Below, piece after piece: positions 10,630 through 22,134 of a stretch of DNA of 41,866 bases (position 1 is the first letter of the stretch; every line of letters begins with the position of its first letter). This stretch comes from Actinomortierella ambigua (Eukaryota; Mortierellomycota; Mortierellomycetes; Mortierellales; Mortierellaceae), in contig JAAAJB010000310.1 in NCBI GenBank assembly GCA_016098155.1, positions 1 to 41,866 on the forward strand, in the 5' to 3' direction. Both the position numbers and the translations under genes were made by a program. A model generated the notes under the pieces. The model did no database searches. It was not told where the DNA came from and was given only the letters and a program-made list of their open reading frames with translations.

Positions 10630-13156
10630 ATGACCATCAACAGAATCGGCCCATGCAGGCCGGTATTGGCTTGGGTATGCCCCGGGGCTGCTCGCTCACC
10701 CAACAAATTTTTGGCTTCGGGCCACCGTTTTCGACCGTTCAGCTCCACGGCCTTTACACTGGACGAGTCGTCAGATCACCCCCGCGATAATCACCGGAAG
10801 AGCAAGAGACAACAACCCCCGATCCGTGGCAACAACAGGAGATTTGGGGCACCAACAGAGAAATATGGGGCTCAACCGCGCAAGTATGTGAGTCGGTGGG
10901 AGCGTGAGCGCATCGAGGAGGAGACTCGCGAAAAGGTGGATCAGCTGTCGAGCAGTCTCTACAGTGACTATGATCCAGAAGGGACGGCCTCCAAGAACGT
11001 AGTGTTGTCGGCCTCTGCCAAGGTTGCCATGGAGGATTTGATGGCGCTCAAGCCGGAGAAGAATGTCGTGACCCCAGAGGAGTTTGACAAAGTCAGGGAT
11101 CAAATCAGTCGCGCTTTCAAAGTCGACCAGTTGAGACAGATCCTGGAAACGCAAAAAATCCCAGCGACCGGCAAAAAAGCCCATCTTGTCACTCAGGTGG
11201 CCATGCTCATGGGATTGGAGATTCTCGAACCACCCAAGCCGGCACCTGTCATGGAGGATCCATTGCCCCTGGGCGACTACGAGGGAATCTCGCAGATCTG
11301 TCCTTCCAGTCGTCAGGAGCTGTTTTTCATTCTCGGATCAGAACCGGGCACACTCCAGAAGCTTGAGCGCGAGAAGTGTGTTCGAATTTCGATCAACATC
11401 ATGGACGAGACATATACCATTCGGGGCTCGGAGGAAGCAGTTCAAGATGCCAAGGCGAGGATTAAGGAGTTGGTGACCGTGACGGAAGAAAACTGGGATA
11501 TCTCAGCCTACCCACGCGAGCCTGATATGACAAGTCCTCGATCATTGGAGGAGATTGCCCGCCGATCTGGAACCTATGTCACACTAAAGGACGACAAAAC
11601 GCTCTTGGTTGCGGGGCGAACAGCCAGAAATATCGAGGAGGCCAAGCAACTGTTTGACCTCAAGGCTCACAAGGTAACAAGTTGTAGCCGACCCCTTTCT
11701 AGTCAACACTGAACTATGAATTGTATCATTAACCCGATGCCCTCCTTTTTAATTCATCTTTGTATTCAATAGCCAGCCATTCCAGAGACAAACGAGATAC
11801 TTACTCTTGGTCAAGATGATTTTGCTCAGTACGGAATGTATCCAATTTACGACCCATTGCTACTTGGACCCGAGGCCTCCAGGCAAGCACTCTTCCGTAT
11901 TAATGAAAATGGACAAGTAAGCTAGCAATCGAGAGACAAAGGCTATTCGCGGACGGAAAGGATTGTGATCGGAGAGAATCTCAACTGACAGATATTTGAC
12001 TTTTGCTTGAATATCTAGTCAAACCCTGATGCTTCTTTAAAGCTGAACAGCCTACTCCATCCTGTCCAAGCATCAGGGGCGCGCTCAAAAGCTTTGAGCG
12101 AACTGGGGTCCCGTTTTGAGACATTTGCTCAGGATCATCTGAAGGATGGGCAGCGGTTTGAGCTGTCTGCAAGGTTTGGCCATCTGCTCTTCCACAACCC
12201 GTCGGACAATATTCTCAAGGTTCCAGTTGAAGGCGCCTTCACTGTTGAGCGACTCGAGTCATGGCTCGAGAAGTCTGATGCACCGAGATTCTTTGATAGG
12301 TGCGCCAAGCATACTTTTGTCGCATAGTGGGAAGCGGGCATAACTTAAGAGCTGGTACTGAACTTACTACTCCCTCCTTTTTTTTATTGACATGGGTAGC
12401 TTCCCCTTCTTCAAGGTGGTTAGCCAACTGCGCCGAGTAGAAGAGACTCAAAGGCGAACCATCGAAGTTGACTATGTCAACTCGCCTCGTTATCTTTTGT
12501 CGAACAAGGACAGGTCAAATATTCCCCTGGCCCCAGTCCAGATTGTCTACGAAGTCGGCCCCAACAGCAATGACCATGTTGTGCTCAAGGAGGGCAAGCG
12601 AGTCGTTTCGAGGCTCAACACCAACCTTATGATGCTCACGCGCCCTGCCGATATTCAGATCCGAGGCGAGGTTATCCAAACTATCCTCTCAACGCACCAA
12701 GAGCTGATCCGTCTTGCAAGCGAGTCTTCTCTGGTCTCGGACCGCTTGGTATCACCGCCTTTCTTCTCGTTTGGTGCATCTGCTAGCGTAATGCAGCAAG
12801 ATGAACAACCGGCAGCGTCACAAGTTGGCCTTTTGCCAACACACACGTTGCAATCAGTGCGACTGCGAGTGACTAGAGAGTTTGACTTTGGCGGCTTTAC
12901 CCTGGCCGCCTCGGATGTGCAGGACCAGCTCCGGCCAATCCGACGTCAAGAACTGGTGCTTCTCCCCAAAAAGGTGTCGCCACCTCGGATCGCGTCTGCA
13001 CAGAAGGAGCCAGAGCCGACGAATTCAGTTACGGATAGGTCGACGAGTGATAAAAGGGGTGAGAGCGAGGGAGCAGTGCAACAAAAGACCTCTTCGCCCC
13101 TGGAGAACTGGTCCGAGTTCATGTCCCGAGCACTCGACTTGAGCTCCCAGCTCTAG
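10630..13156 (+). CDS. SLS1: Mitochondrial inner-membrane regulator Sls1
   Basis: Four exons (10630-11673, 11773-11916, 12019-12299, 12400-13156) join in phase into 741 aa. Fungal Sls1 couples mitochondrial transcription to translation at the inner membrane. The N-terminus (about 1-45) is rich in Arg, Ser and Ala with almost no acidic residues, as expected for mitochondrial import. A SAP-like helix pair occurs near 164-195 (FKVDQLRQILETQKIPATGK). Later KH-like segments include CVRISINIMDETYTIRGSEEAV and a second copy around SGTYVTLKDDKTLLVAGRT. The C-terminal half matches the beta-rich Sls1 pattern (VVLKEGKRVVSRLNTNLM), and a low-complexity tail follows. I saw no obvious transmembrane helix in the exons, so membrane attachment would rest on family knowledge. 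Assignment is by overall architecture. Confidence 0.72.
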
Positions 13157-13204
13157 AATAAATGCAAATGCAGCAGTCACGTGTTTTTTTTCATGTTTTA
13201 TTTT

Positions 13205-13475
13205 CTGTTGTCGGCTTTTTTTTTTTTTTTTTTTTTTCTCCTCCCCCCCCCCGCCACCCCTTTTTTTCTTTTCTTTCTTTTTTTTTTTTTCCCCCCCCCC
13301 CCCCCCCTTCCTTTCCTTTCTTTTCCCCTTTTGTCTTTTTGAAACCCCCCTTTTTCCAACCCCCCCCTCGCTATACCCCCGCCNNNNNNNNNNTTCTCTC
13401 CCTGCCCCCCCCCCCTTCCCCTCTTTTCCTTCTTTCATTTCTTTTTTCCTTTTCTCTTTTTTTTTTTTTTTTTTT
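13205..13475. repeat. Polypyrimidine tract with assembly gap
   Basis: About 270 bp are almost pure C and T on the plus strand, in long alternating homopolymers. Ten Ns sit at 13384-13393, so the assembly is not continuous here and the true length is unknown. The tract lies between the SLS1 stop and the next start codon. Open frames on either strand through it are artefacts of composition. Confidence 0.9.
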
Positions 13476-13516
13476 ACACTTCACATTATCACCACACACT
13501 CAATCGTACCATTATC

Positions 13517-15284
13517 ATGAACCCACACATGCCCCCCGTCTGGCCCCCGCCTCCCGGCATGCCTCCACCTCATCTTGCTCACCTCTCTCATCCTCCCCCT
13601 CCCATGGGGGTCATGATGGACCCCTCAATGGCAGGTGGTCCTCCGCCACCACCTCCACCAGGCTACCCCATGCCACCACCCCATGATATGGGCCGACCAC
13701 GCTCTCCTCCTCGTGGCTACCCACCTCGTGGATACCGTGAGCGCTCGTTCTCTCCTCCTCGTCGCAGATCCCCTTCGCCTCGTGGCTACAGAGATTCGCG
13801 TGGCTATGATCGTGGCTATGAACGCTACGACCGAGGCTATGACCGTGGTGGCTACGAGCGCTTTGACCGAGGCTATGACCGACGAGGCGATTACGATCGA
13901 GGAGGATACGATCGTTATGACCGAGGAGAGCGATATGACCGCCACTATGACCGTGGATATGACCGTGGATATGGTCAAACACGCCATCGCTCCCCAAGAA
14001 GACGGACTGTCAACAGGTGCGCGCTTCAACTGAGAAAGGGAAAAAAATGTTGCATGAGAAAATGAGGGGGAGGGAGGGAGGGAGGAGGGAGTGTGTCCTA
14101 TGGCTCCTTTTTTATTGCTTTTTTTTTTTTACAGCCACTCTCGGAGTGTGGTCATAGCAATCATCGTTGACACAAAGGAGAAGGGGTTTCTTTTTTTTTT
14201 CTTATTCTTAGGGGTAATGACGAAGATCGCTCTCATTCCAAGACATTGTATGTCGGTAACCTTCCATACACGTATCGTGAGTCTGATGTCGACGAGATGT
14301 TTAGGCGATTTGGCAAGATCAACAAAGTGACCGTTGTGTTAGATCAGTACACAGGTCGCAACAAGGGGTAAGCAAAGGGCCAAACTTTTTTACTTTCAAT
14401 GATTTGTGCGACCAATTCTGAACCACGCTGAGAAACCTCATGGTCAAAGTCGGGGAAAGAAAGTTCTCACTGTTGCACGTTTCTCTCTTTGATTCTGTGA
14501 CGAAACAATACAGATTTGCATTCGTGGAGTTTGAAGACCGCAAGAATGCAGAGGACGCGATGGAAAAGTTCAATGGATTTGATGTGGATGGTCGTCGACT
14601 CAAACTGGATTGGGACATTGGGCTGACAAAGAAAGACATCAAGCCGCCAAGAGCTCGTGCTAATGATGAGACGATGCCTGTTGGCGCTAACGTGCCAAAT
14701 GCCTTGCCTGCCCCGGGCGAGAAGCATGGCGATGACCTATCCTACCCCACGACGGCGGCCTCCGAATCTTCTGGTTACCCATCCACAGTAGCTGCAGCTT
14801 CCTCTTCGTAAGTCATCGCGGTAGTGGGGAGGGGGAAAAAAAAAGAGACGACAGCATAGAATATTAAAGAAGGAATGAAGAGATCGGCACAAACGCAAGT
14901 ACGTTCCAAGAGCCTGCGACTAATCAGAAATGATCCGATCGTGCTCTTCTTTTGGTGTCTACTATAAATAGGTCGAATGAACAACTGCATCCTGAGCAGC
15001 AGCAGGAATATGGACAGCAACCTCAGCAAGGCGCAGAGACATACGCGGCTGCGACAGAAGATCAGGAGATGGTTGAAGCGTCACATTTCCAGGGTACTGA
15101 AGGCTATGCTCAGGAGGCATACCAACAGCAGCAGCAGCAGCAGGAGGGGGATTCGTTTGGATATGGCGAGCATCAGTATCAAGCCCAGGACCACCAACAG
15201 GAGGCCCAGCAGCTGCATGGAGAAGGAGAGGAGGAGGCGCAGGAAGCTTCTGTTGCTCCCGAGACTGTCAGCACCAAGGAGTAG
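13517..15284 (+). CDS. RRM protein with RS/DRGY repeats (Tra2/SR-like)
   Basis: Four exons (13517-14016, 14212-14367, 14514-14807, 14972-15284) join in phase into 420 aa. The N-terminus is Pro/Met-rich (PPPPPPPGYPMPPP). An Arg/Ser/Pro part follows (RSPPRGYPPRGY, SPPRRRSPSPRGY), then about 60 residues of DRGY-type repeats. One RRM covers about 175-250: RNP2 is LYVGNL and RNP1 is KGFAFVEF; exon junctions fall inside it. The tail is Gln/Glu-rich with a run of seven Gln (CAG-rich codons). The layout resembles splicing regulators of the Tra2/SR type, so nuclear pre-mRNA binding is likely, but I cannot name an ortholog. The repetitive regions suggest a phase-separating, length-variable protein (inference). 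Confidence 0.8.
13795..13976 (+). repeat. Coding DRGY tandem repeats
   Basis: Degenerate 12-24 bp units encode repeated Y-D-R-G-Y, Y-E-R-Y/F and D-R-G-G-Y blocks inside exon 1 of the RRM protein. Codon use varies between units, so the repeat is kept at protein level rather than being a fresh DNA expansion. Confidence 0.75.
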
Positions 15285-16040
15285 AAGTTGCGTCGACAGC
15301 GATTTATTTTTTGCTTTTTTTTATTGTTGCCTGCGGAGCGTGTGAAAGACAGAGGGGGGAAATCCAAAAAAAGGAGTGTTGCGAGAGAGGATGCATTGCT
15401 CGAGTTCTTTTTAGCAGTTTGGTTGCCGACACGGGAGTCGAGTTGTTGACCTATCCGACGCCATCCCAGTTCCCAAGCTCCTATCGGGGAGTAGATGAAC
15501 GGAAGATCTGAGACGATGACTTTTGTCTTTCGTGTAGTGCAATGCGACCAAGCAGAGGAAGCAGAATCTCGTTGACAAGTTGTGTGGAGGGCGAGACGAC
15601 GAGCTTTGACCGTGGGCGACGATGATGATGACAGGGACAACATTGACGATTATAGTGACGCCTATCGACATACTCGGAGAGACAAGGGAGGATGTACTAC
15701 ACTCATCTGACTGAAGCTGGACAAGGGCGTGTCAGCCTCGCCGATTTTTCAATTCTTTGTCGTCTAACCTCTTCCTTGCTTCAGATACTCTACTTTTTCG
15801 TGGAACTACCACTGTTAAACAAGCTGCTCGGGAACAATAAAAAAGAAAAAAAAACCATCATGTCTACCACCCGCACTCGTTGTCCCCTCACGCTGCTCTT
15901 GGTGTTCTGCTTGTGTGTTCCTGACAGGGAAAATAAAAAAAAAACAAATCTCGGTGGCTTGGGCCAGCACATTTTTTTTTGACATTATTGAAGTTCAGAC
16001 TCCAAATAAGGGTTGACCACACACCATTACCTCCACCACC
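15285..16040. other. Intergenic stretch before MRD1
   Basis: This holds the 3' flank of the RRM gene and the MRD1 promoter. Short A/T homopolymers are frequent. I see no gene, although several short open frames occur on both strands. Confidence 0.5.
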
Positions 16041-19000
16041 ATGTATGTGCATGTGCTCGGTATGCTCTTCCAAGTCTCGTTCATTCCCCTCTCATGGAGC
16101 CCATTAGACTCACTACCAGCAAATATAATTTTGTTATTATACCACTAGGTCTCGTCTTATTGTAAAAAACCTCCCAAGACACCTCACGGAGGAGCGCTTT
16201 CGAGAGCACTTTGGTACCAAAGGCGAGGTGACAGATGCCAAGCTCATGAAGAACTCGTAAGTGTCCTGGCCAGTGGTAGGAGGAGGGCTGTTGCTACTCA
16301 AGATTTGTTCTTGAATTTTGGAGATTGCGTCTTTTTCTGCTCCAGCTGCTCCCCCTCCCCCAACGAACTAGTAACTCTTCGCACTCTAACCCCGTTTGTA
16401 CACCATTGTGATTTTATCAACAAATAGCTGGGGAAAGTCGAGAGGATTCGGATTTATTGGATTCAAGGATGAAAAGGACGCTAAGGCCGCCCTCAATTAT
16501 TTTAACAACACCTTTATCGATACCTCCAAGATCGTTGTTGAAAAGGCCATCGAGGTATATTGGAGTGACATGGATTCTGCACCACTGTGTTTTATTTCTT
16601 TGTGTGTATTGCAACAAACACTAACTCGAATCTGTGTGTTGAAAATCATGGTGTAATCCTTCCACCCACCCCTTCCCCATGTCCATTGCCAAATAGATCG
16701 GAAGCGAAAATCTGCCCCGAGCATGGAGTCAATACACCTCCGGCTCCTCGGCAAACGCACGGAAACAGGCAGCGGACCGACAAAAGAAGGAAGCGGCCGA
16801 CCAAGTGCAGCGGGAGAAGACACAGCACCAGGCCGATCAAGATATGCAAAAGAAGAAGGAGCAGATTTCAAAACTTTACAAAGTCGAGTCGGACCCAAAA
16901 CTGCGCGAGTATCTCGAGGTGATGCAGTCCCGCCCGACTGCCAAGACCTGGGCCAATGACGATGCCGTGGAGCTCAATACCGAAAAGGCAGGACAACATG
17001 CTGGAGGCAAGGTCAAGGCCCAGGCCATGGTGACAGCTGTCAAGAACCGAAAGCCAGGTGGAGAGGGACTCACTGTGACCCAGACGAAGATCAAGTTTGA
17101 CGATTCGGACGATGAGCTGTATGACAATCTGCCTACAGCCAGCAAGCAGGATGAGAAGGAAGAAGAGGAAGAGGAGGAGTTTATGGCATTAACCAGCTCG
17201 GAGCCAGTGAAGGACGACATGGTGAACAACGAGGAAGTCTCGGATTTGGACTGGTTGCGGTCACGCATGAAGCCAACACCCGAGCAACAGGAGCAGTCCA
17301 AGGACGAGGATGGCGACGAAGAGATGGAGGAGGAGAAGGAGAAGGAGGAAGACAAGAAGGCAGAGCAGCCGACCAAGGAGGCCGACCAGCCCACGATCGC
17401 CAAGCCCGTAGTAGTCCAGATCGTCTCCGCCGAAGATGAAGCTGAGGCAACACGGACTGCGATTGCAGACACTGGTCGTTTGTTTGTGCGCAACCTGCCG
17501 TATGGATGCACGGAGGAGGAGCTGCGAGCCCTTTTTGAAAAGTTTGGTCCGCTGTCGGAGATCCACATGCCAATCAACAAGGACACGAAGAAGCCCGTTG
17601 GATATGCCTTTGTCATGTTCTTGATGCCCGAGCATGCCGTCACGGCGTTCAATGCGTTGGACAAGAAGTTCTTCCAGGGTCGCCTGCTCCACATCATTGC
17701 CTCCAAAGATAAGCCCCAAAAGGAGGAAGGGGAGGATTCGATTCTGGGACCTGGTGGTAAACCCCTCAGCCTCAAGAAGCAGCGTGAGCTCAAGCGCAAG
17801 GGTCAGAGTGGCATGGATTTCAACTGGAACACCCTCTACATGAACGTAAGTCTCTCACACCCCCCTTGTTCTTTGCTCAACCTTTCACCTGACTGTACAA
17901 CATTTTTTTTATCTAGTCTTTATGCTCACCCTTTTGTCCCGTTTCGTTTCTTTTTTCTTTTGTTCTTCCTCTTCCATCTCGGGAAATAGCCGGATGCCAT
18001 TGCAGCATCGATTGCCGATCGGCTCAACATCTCCAAGGCCGATATCCTGAACCCAGAGGCCGACAACATGTCCGTGCGGATGGCGGTGGCGGAGACACAG
18101 ATCATCATGGAGACAAAGACCTTCCTGCAAGAGGAAGGCATCGACGTCGATGCCTTTGGAGGCAAGAAGCGCAGCGACACTGTGCTCCTGGTCAAGAACA
18201 TTCCGTTTAGCACCACGGAGCTCGAACTCTCGGATCTGTTTGGCACCTATGGTGATCTTGGCCGTGTCCTCATGCCCCCGGCCAAGACCATCGCCATCGT
18301 CGAGTTTTTGCAGCCGAGCGAGGCGCGTGCGGCGTTCTCGCACCTGGCCTACCGTCGGTTCAAGGACTCGATCCTGTACCTGGAGAAGGCACCTGTGGGC
18401 GTGTTCACAAAGGCGTATGACCCGTCGATGAAGGACAAGAAGAAGAATAAGAACAAGGCCGGAGACGACGGAGAGGGATCATCCTCCCTGGGCAAGATGT
18501 CGTCAACACAATTGATGGAGGCCACGACGACGGCCGAGGATGCCCAGGATACGGACAATGTGGAGGGCTCGACGTTGTTCATCAAGAACATCAACTTTAA
18601 GACGACGAATGAGGGCCTGCGCAAGGCGTTTGCGGCCCTGGCCGGCCTCAAGTCGACGGTCATCCGTCAAAAGCCCGACCCGAAGAATGCAGGCAAGACC
18701 CTGAGCATGGGCTTTGGCTTTGCAGAATTTGCGACCAAGGAGCAGGCCATGGCGGCCATGAAGGCTATGAATGGTTTCGTGCTCGAGGGCAATAAGCTTG
18801 AGATCAAGTTTTCGGACCGCGGCTCCACCAGTGGTGCGAAGAACTCTGAGGCAAAGGGCAAGAAGACTGCGCCCAAGGGTCATGGCACAAAACTGCTGGT
18901 CCGCAACATTCCTTTTGAGGCTACGAAGAAGGATATCATGGCTTTGTTCAAGTAAGTGTCTTTTACTCTTTTTTTTTTATTGTTGCCTGGCTTTCTCCAC

Positions 19001-19399
19001 CCCCCCCCTCCTTTTTTTTCTGCTATTATTGCCACGTGCGTTTGTGTTAATTCTGACCTTATCCACCTACTTCTTCCTTAACTCTAAAATAGAACATTTG
19101 GTCAGCTCAAGTCTGTGCGTCTGCCCAAGAAGATGACGGGCGAGCACCGAGGTTTTGCATTCTTGGATTTTGTGACGAAGCAAGAGGCCAAGAACGTCTA
19201 TGAGAATGTCGCCAACACGCATTTGCTGGGTCGTCACCTGGTCCTCGAGTGGGCCGAGGAGGACTCGTCGCTCGATGTCCTTCGCGAGAAGACCGGTCGC
19301 CAGTTCCACAAGGATGATGGCAATGCGGGCAAGAAGCGCCGAAAGGTCGATCTGGATGGCGATGCTGAGGAGATGATGATGATGGACATGGACGATTAA
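16041..19399 (+). CDS. MRD1: Multiple RNA-binding domain protein Mrd1
   Basis: Mrd1 binds pre-rRNA and U3 snoRNA in the nucleolus and is needed for early 40S subunit processing. Six exons join in phase: 16041-16042, 16149-16256, 16428-16554, 16697-17845, 17990-18951 and 19093-19399, giving 884 aa, close to the yeast protein. The first exon contributes only AT; intron 1 (16043-16148, GTATGT..CTAG) splits the ATG. The resulting start, [12 protein letters not shown], fits the family start closely. Five RRMs are visible: about residues 2-78, 338-413 ([10 protein letters not shown]), 525-600 ([10 protein letters not shown], with a weaker RNP1), 656-735 ([17 protein letters not shown]) and 762-840 ([17 protein letters not shown]). 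An acidic, Glu-rich linker lies between RRM1 and RRM2. The C-terminus is Met/Asp-rich after KKRRKV, a likely nuclear localisation signal. Confidence 0.92.
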
Positions 19400-19768
19400 A
19401 AAAAAAAAAAAAAAAAGTGGAGGTTTACTTTCAATCTTTGTGTGTGTAGCCTTTTTACCCTTACTCCCCACCCCAGCCCAACCCATTCCTTCATCAATCT
19501 TTCCTATTTCCTAACTTTTTTTTAGCATCTGTTGTATATTAAAACTTTGCATTTCTAACATTCAAATTCAAGTGTCACCGCCTACTCCTTCGTTCGTTCG
19601 ACTCTAGAAAGGCCTCTTTTTGTCTTTATAAACATACATACAATCTATCTACTATTTACAGGCGTCTCAATGTTGGTGATCATGCTAGATGCTTTGTGTG
19701 TGGGTGCGGTGTATGTCTGCGTTTGCATGCTGTGTCAAAAAAATTGGTGTAGCTAATTGTCTTTGGTT
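19400..19768. other. Convergent 3' flanks of MRD1 and aminotransferase
   Basis: An A run of about 19 begins in the MRD1 stop codon (19398-19416). The rest is T-rich and holds the two 3' untranslated regions. No gene is seen. Confidence 0.5.
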
Positions 19769-21153
19769 TTAAACATGGTGGCGAGCGCAGAACTCGGCCA
19801 TGCGCTGGTAGGCATCCCTCAGGACCTCTGGGGGCGAGGTGAAGACGATGCGGATGAAATTAGGGCACTGGAAGACGGAGCCAGGCAAGCACATGACAGA
19901 CTCCTCGCCGAGCAGCTTCTCCGTAAAGATAATATCGTTGGGAATATCCTTAAACTCGGCAATGTTGATGGCAATCATCACATACATGGCACCCTGGGGC
20001 ACAATGACCTTCAAACCAGGGACCTTGGACAGGATATCCGTGCTCAGCTTGGCCAAGGCCTCGAGCTCGACGCGGGTATCGTGGTAAAAGGCCTCATCAG
20101 TGTGGTTCAGGATGTCGGGCAGCGCGGCCTGAATCAACGAGTTGGAGCCCAAAATGAGCTGTGACAGCGAGTTGAGACCCTCACGGACCTCGGACGCAAA
20201 GATGTTGTTGCGGTCGTGGATGGAGACCCAACCAACGCGCCAACCAGGGACAAGGTACTTCTTGGCCAGACCACCGACGGAAAGGACGGGCACCGTGGTC
20301 GTCAGCGAGGCCAAGGGGAAGAACTCTTGGCCAGAGAAGACCAGATCGCAGTAGATCTCATCAGCAATCGCGGGCAAGTGGTGCTTGTCGCAGACGGCCA
20401 AAAAGTCGAGCAGGTGCTGCTTCGAGAACACGGAGCCGCAAGGGTTCGAGGGGTTGTTCATCACCACCGTCGCCGTACGTTCGTCAATCAACGACTCGAG
20501 CTGCTTCAGATCCATTTCCCAGTTCTTCTCGGGCTAAAAATTGTTCAGATCGAGTTGAGAAATTTAAACCACATACGGTTAATGAACGAAGGAGTCTGAA
20601 ACAGCACACACACACACTCTCTCTCTCCCCACACACAAAGGCTCTCTTCTCTCTCTTCTAAACTTACCAGCAGATCGTAGTATCTGACTTCGATGCCCTT
20701 CGAATCGGCCAGGGTCTGGTAGAGCGAGAAGCCGGGACGGGGCAGAAGGATGTTGTCACCCTCGTTGCAGAGGACGCCAATGCACATGTCGAGAGCACCA
20801 GAGCAGCCGGAGGTGATGATGATATCCTGGCCAGTCAGGGGGGCATCGGGGCGGGTGAATCGATCGGCAATGGCCTGGCGCGAGGCCATGTAGCCGGTCG
20901 AAGGAGGATAGCCATTGGCCTTGTACGAGTGCAGCTGCTTGGCGACGGCATCGGTGCACGACTGGTGAATCTTGAAGTTGCCAAAGAGGGTGGGGTCACC
21001 GAGGGCGAGAGAGATCATGGACTTTTCAGGGTTGGGCTTGACCTTGATGTGGTCGACAATGGCACGAATGGGGTTGGAGGTGCGCTTGGCGACGATGGAA
21101 GCGGGGACCTTCCATGAGGATCGGGCGTGGGGGGTGGAGTGGGAGGAGGTCAT
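19769..21153 (-). CDS. TAT: Tyrosine aminotransferase-like enzyme
   Basis: Two exons (21153-20668 and 20533-19769) give 416 aa. The enzyme is a fold-type I PLP aminotransferase of subgroup I-gamma, which moves the amino group of tyrosine or related aromatic amino acids to 2-oxoglutarate. Visible landmarks are an N-terminal TSNPIRAIVD motif as in TAT proteins, SLALGDPT, ITSGCSGALDMCI, the cofactor-binding NNPSNPCGS (about 188-196), ADEIYCDLVF (Asp 220, Tyr 223), the Schiff-base lysine in SVGGLAKKYLVPGWRVGW (about 253), and a late FIRIVF arginine for substrate carboxylate. The intron (20667-20534) has GTAAGT and TTTTAG ends at phase 0. The ATG at 21153 was chosen because the upstream frame has no other ATG. 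It converges with MRD1 and is divergent from TFIIB. Exact substrate is inferred from family. Confidence 0.88.
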
Positions 21154-22134
21154 GCTGCTGCTGGTGCTGCTGGTGGGTGAATGAGGAAAGTGGGGTTTGT
21201 TGGGCTGGGGAGAGGGGTGGAGAGAGAAGTGGGAAAGTGTGGGGGAAGCGGAAGGTGTCAAGTCCTTTTAAGGCCGTTCGTCGTGGGAGAGTATCCGTCG
21301 TTCACTTGCGGGGTTTGTTTGAAGCCGGGCCCACAGGAAGCAAGTATCCAAAAAGGGCCGAGCCAGGAATAATAAGAAGTACTCTGCCAGATACAGAGAG
21401 AGAGAAGGAAAAAAAGCTGGGTGCACTCAAATCACTGATGATCGCTGGAGGCTGATTTGTGACTGCTACCAATGATTTCCATCAGCGTGGTATAAAAAGA
21501 CTACGAATGCAACAAATGATGAATGATGCTTCGTTCTCTCTTTCCCAATCGTTTCGTTGATTGTTCATCTACTGCTTTGCCTTCTTTTCTCTCAATCTTT
21601 TATTTTTTTTGCTGTTTTCTCTGTCTGTCTTGATCCTCACTCAAAGAGAGTGAAGAAAGAACACACAAAACAAGTAAAAAAGAGTACTTTGAACACTCAA
21701 GTACACAAAGAAAGGAAGAAAGCCATCCTCCCCCACTTCCCCTATCATCCCCCCTTTAACAAGGAGAAAGCTCACCTTCACCCACCCATCAACCCATTCT
21801 TCGACTCCCGGAAAGAGGTCGAACCCACTGCCCTTCTTGACTCCCCAAAGAGTAGCAAAGAAATAATAACAAGCAAAGAAAGAAGCAAGAGCGCACACTT
21901 TCTCCTGACACAGAGACTGGTTACTCTTGTCACAATCTCTCGCTAGCAGCAGACCCACCCTCCCTTCACCCTACTTCCTCTCCCCGTTCAACTATCAACA
22001 TCCATCTCACTACACCGCACCGCACCGCACCTCACCGCACCACACCATACCACACCGCACCACACCTGGACCCTCCTGAGCAACACTGTCTCTGTATCCA
22101 ACCCGACCACGTCTACTTCTCCCTCTATATCATC
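21154..22134. promoter_or_regulatory. Divergent promoter region and TFIIB leader
   Basis: This 981-bp region separates two divergent starts. A TATAAAAAG element is on the plus strand at 21491-21499, about 640 bp upstream of the TFIIB ATG, which implies a long or spliced leader if it is used. A stretch at 22009-22067 is built from CACCGCAC-like units. I see no coding gene. Confidence 0.45.
22009..22067 (+). repeat. CACCG/CACAC simple repeat
   Basis: About 60 bp of 5-bp units (CCGCA, CCACA, CCATA) without G except in CCG steps. It sits 70-125 bp upstream of the TFIIB start codon, probably in the transcribed leader. Confidence 0.7.

Noticed and set aside
13025..13686. Open frames across the polypyrimidine tract on both strands
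   Set aside because: They are low-complexity Phe/Pro or Lys/Gly runs that pass through ten Ns.
13611..14033. Alternative-frame His/Ser-rich and Met/Thr-rich proteins
   Set aside because: They are products of the DRGY repeat read in other frames or on the other strand.
16876..17799. 307-aa open frame on the minus strand
   Set aside because: It is the antisense of the Glu/Lys-rich MRD1 exon 4 and reads as Ser-rich text without family features.
22009..22067. Possible CRISPR-like or telomere-like array
   Set aside because: The units are 5 bp and contiguous without spacers, and they do not match a fungal telomere unit such as TTAGGG.
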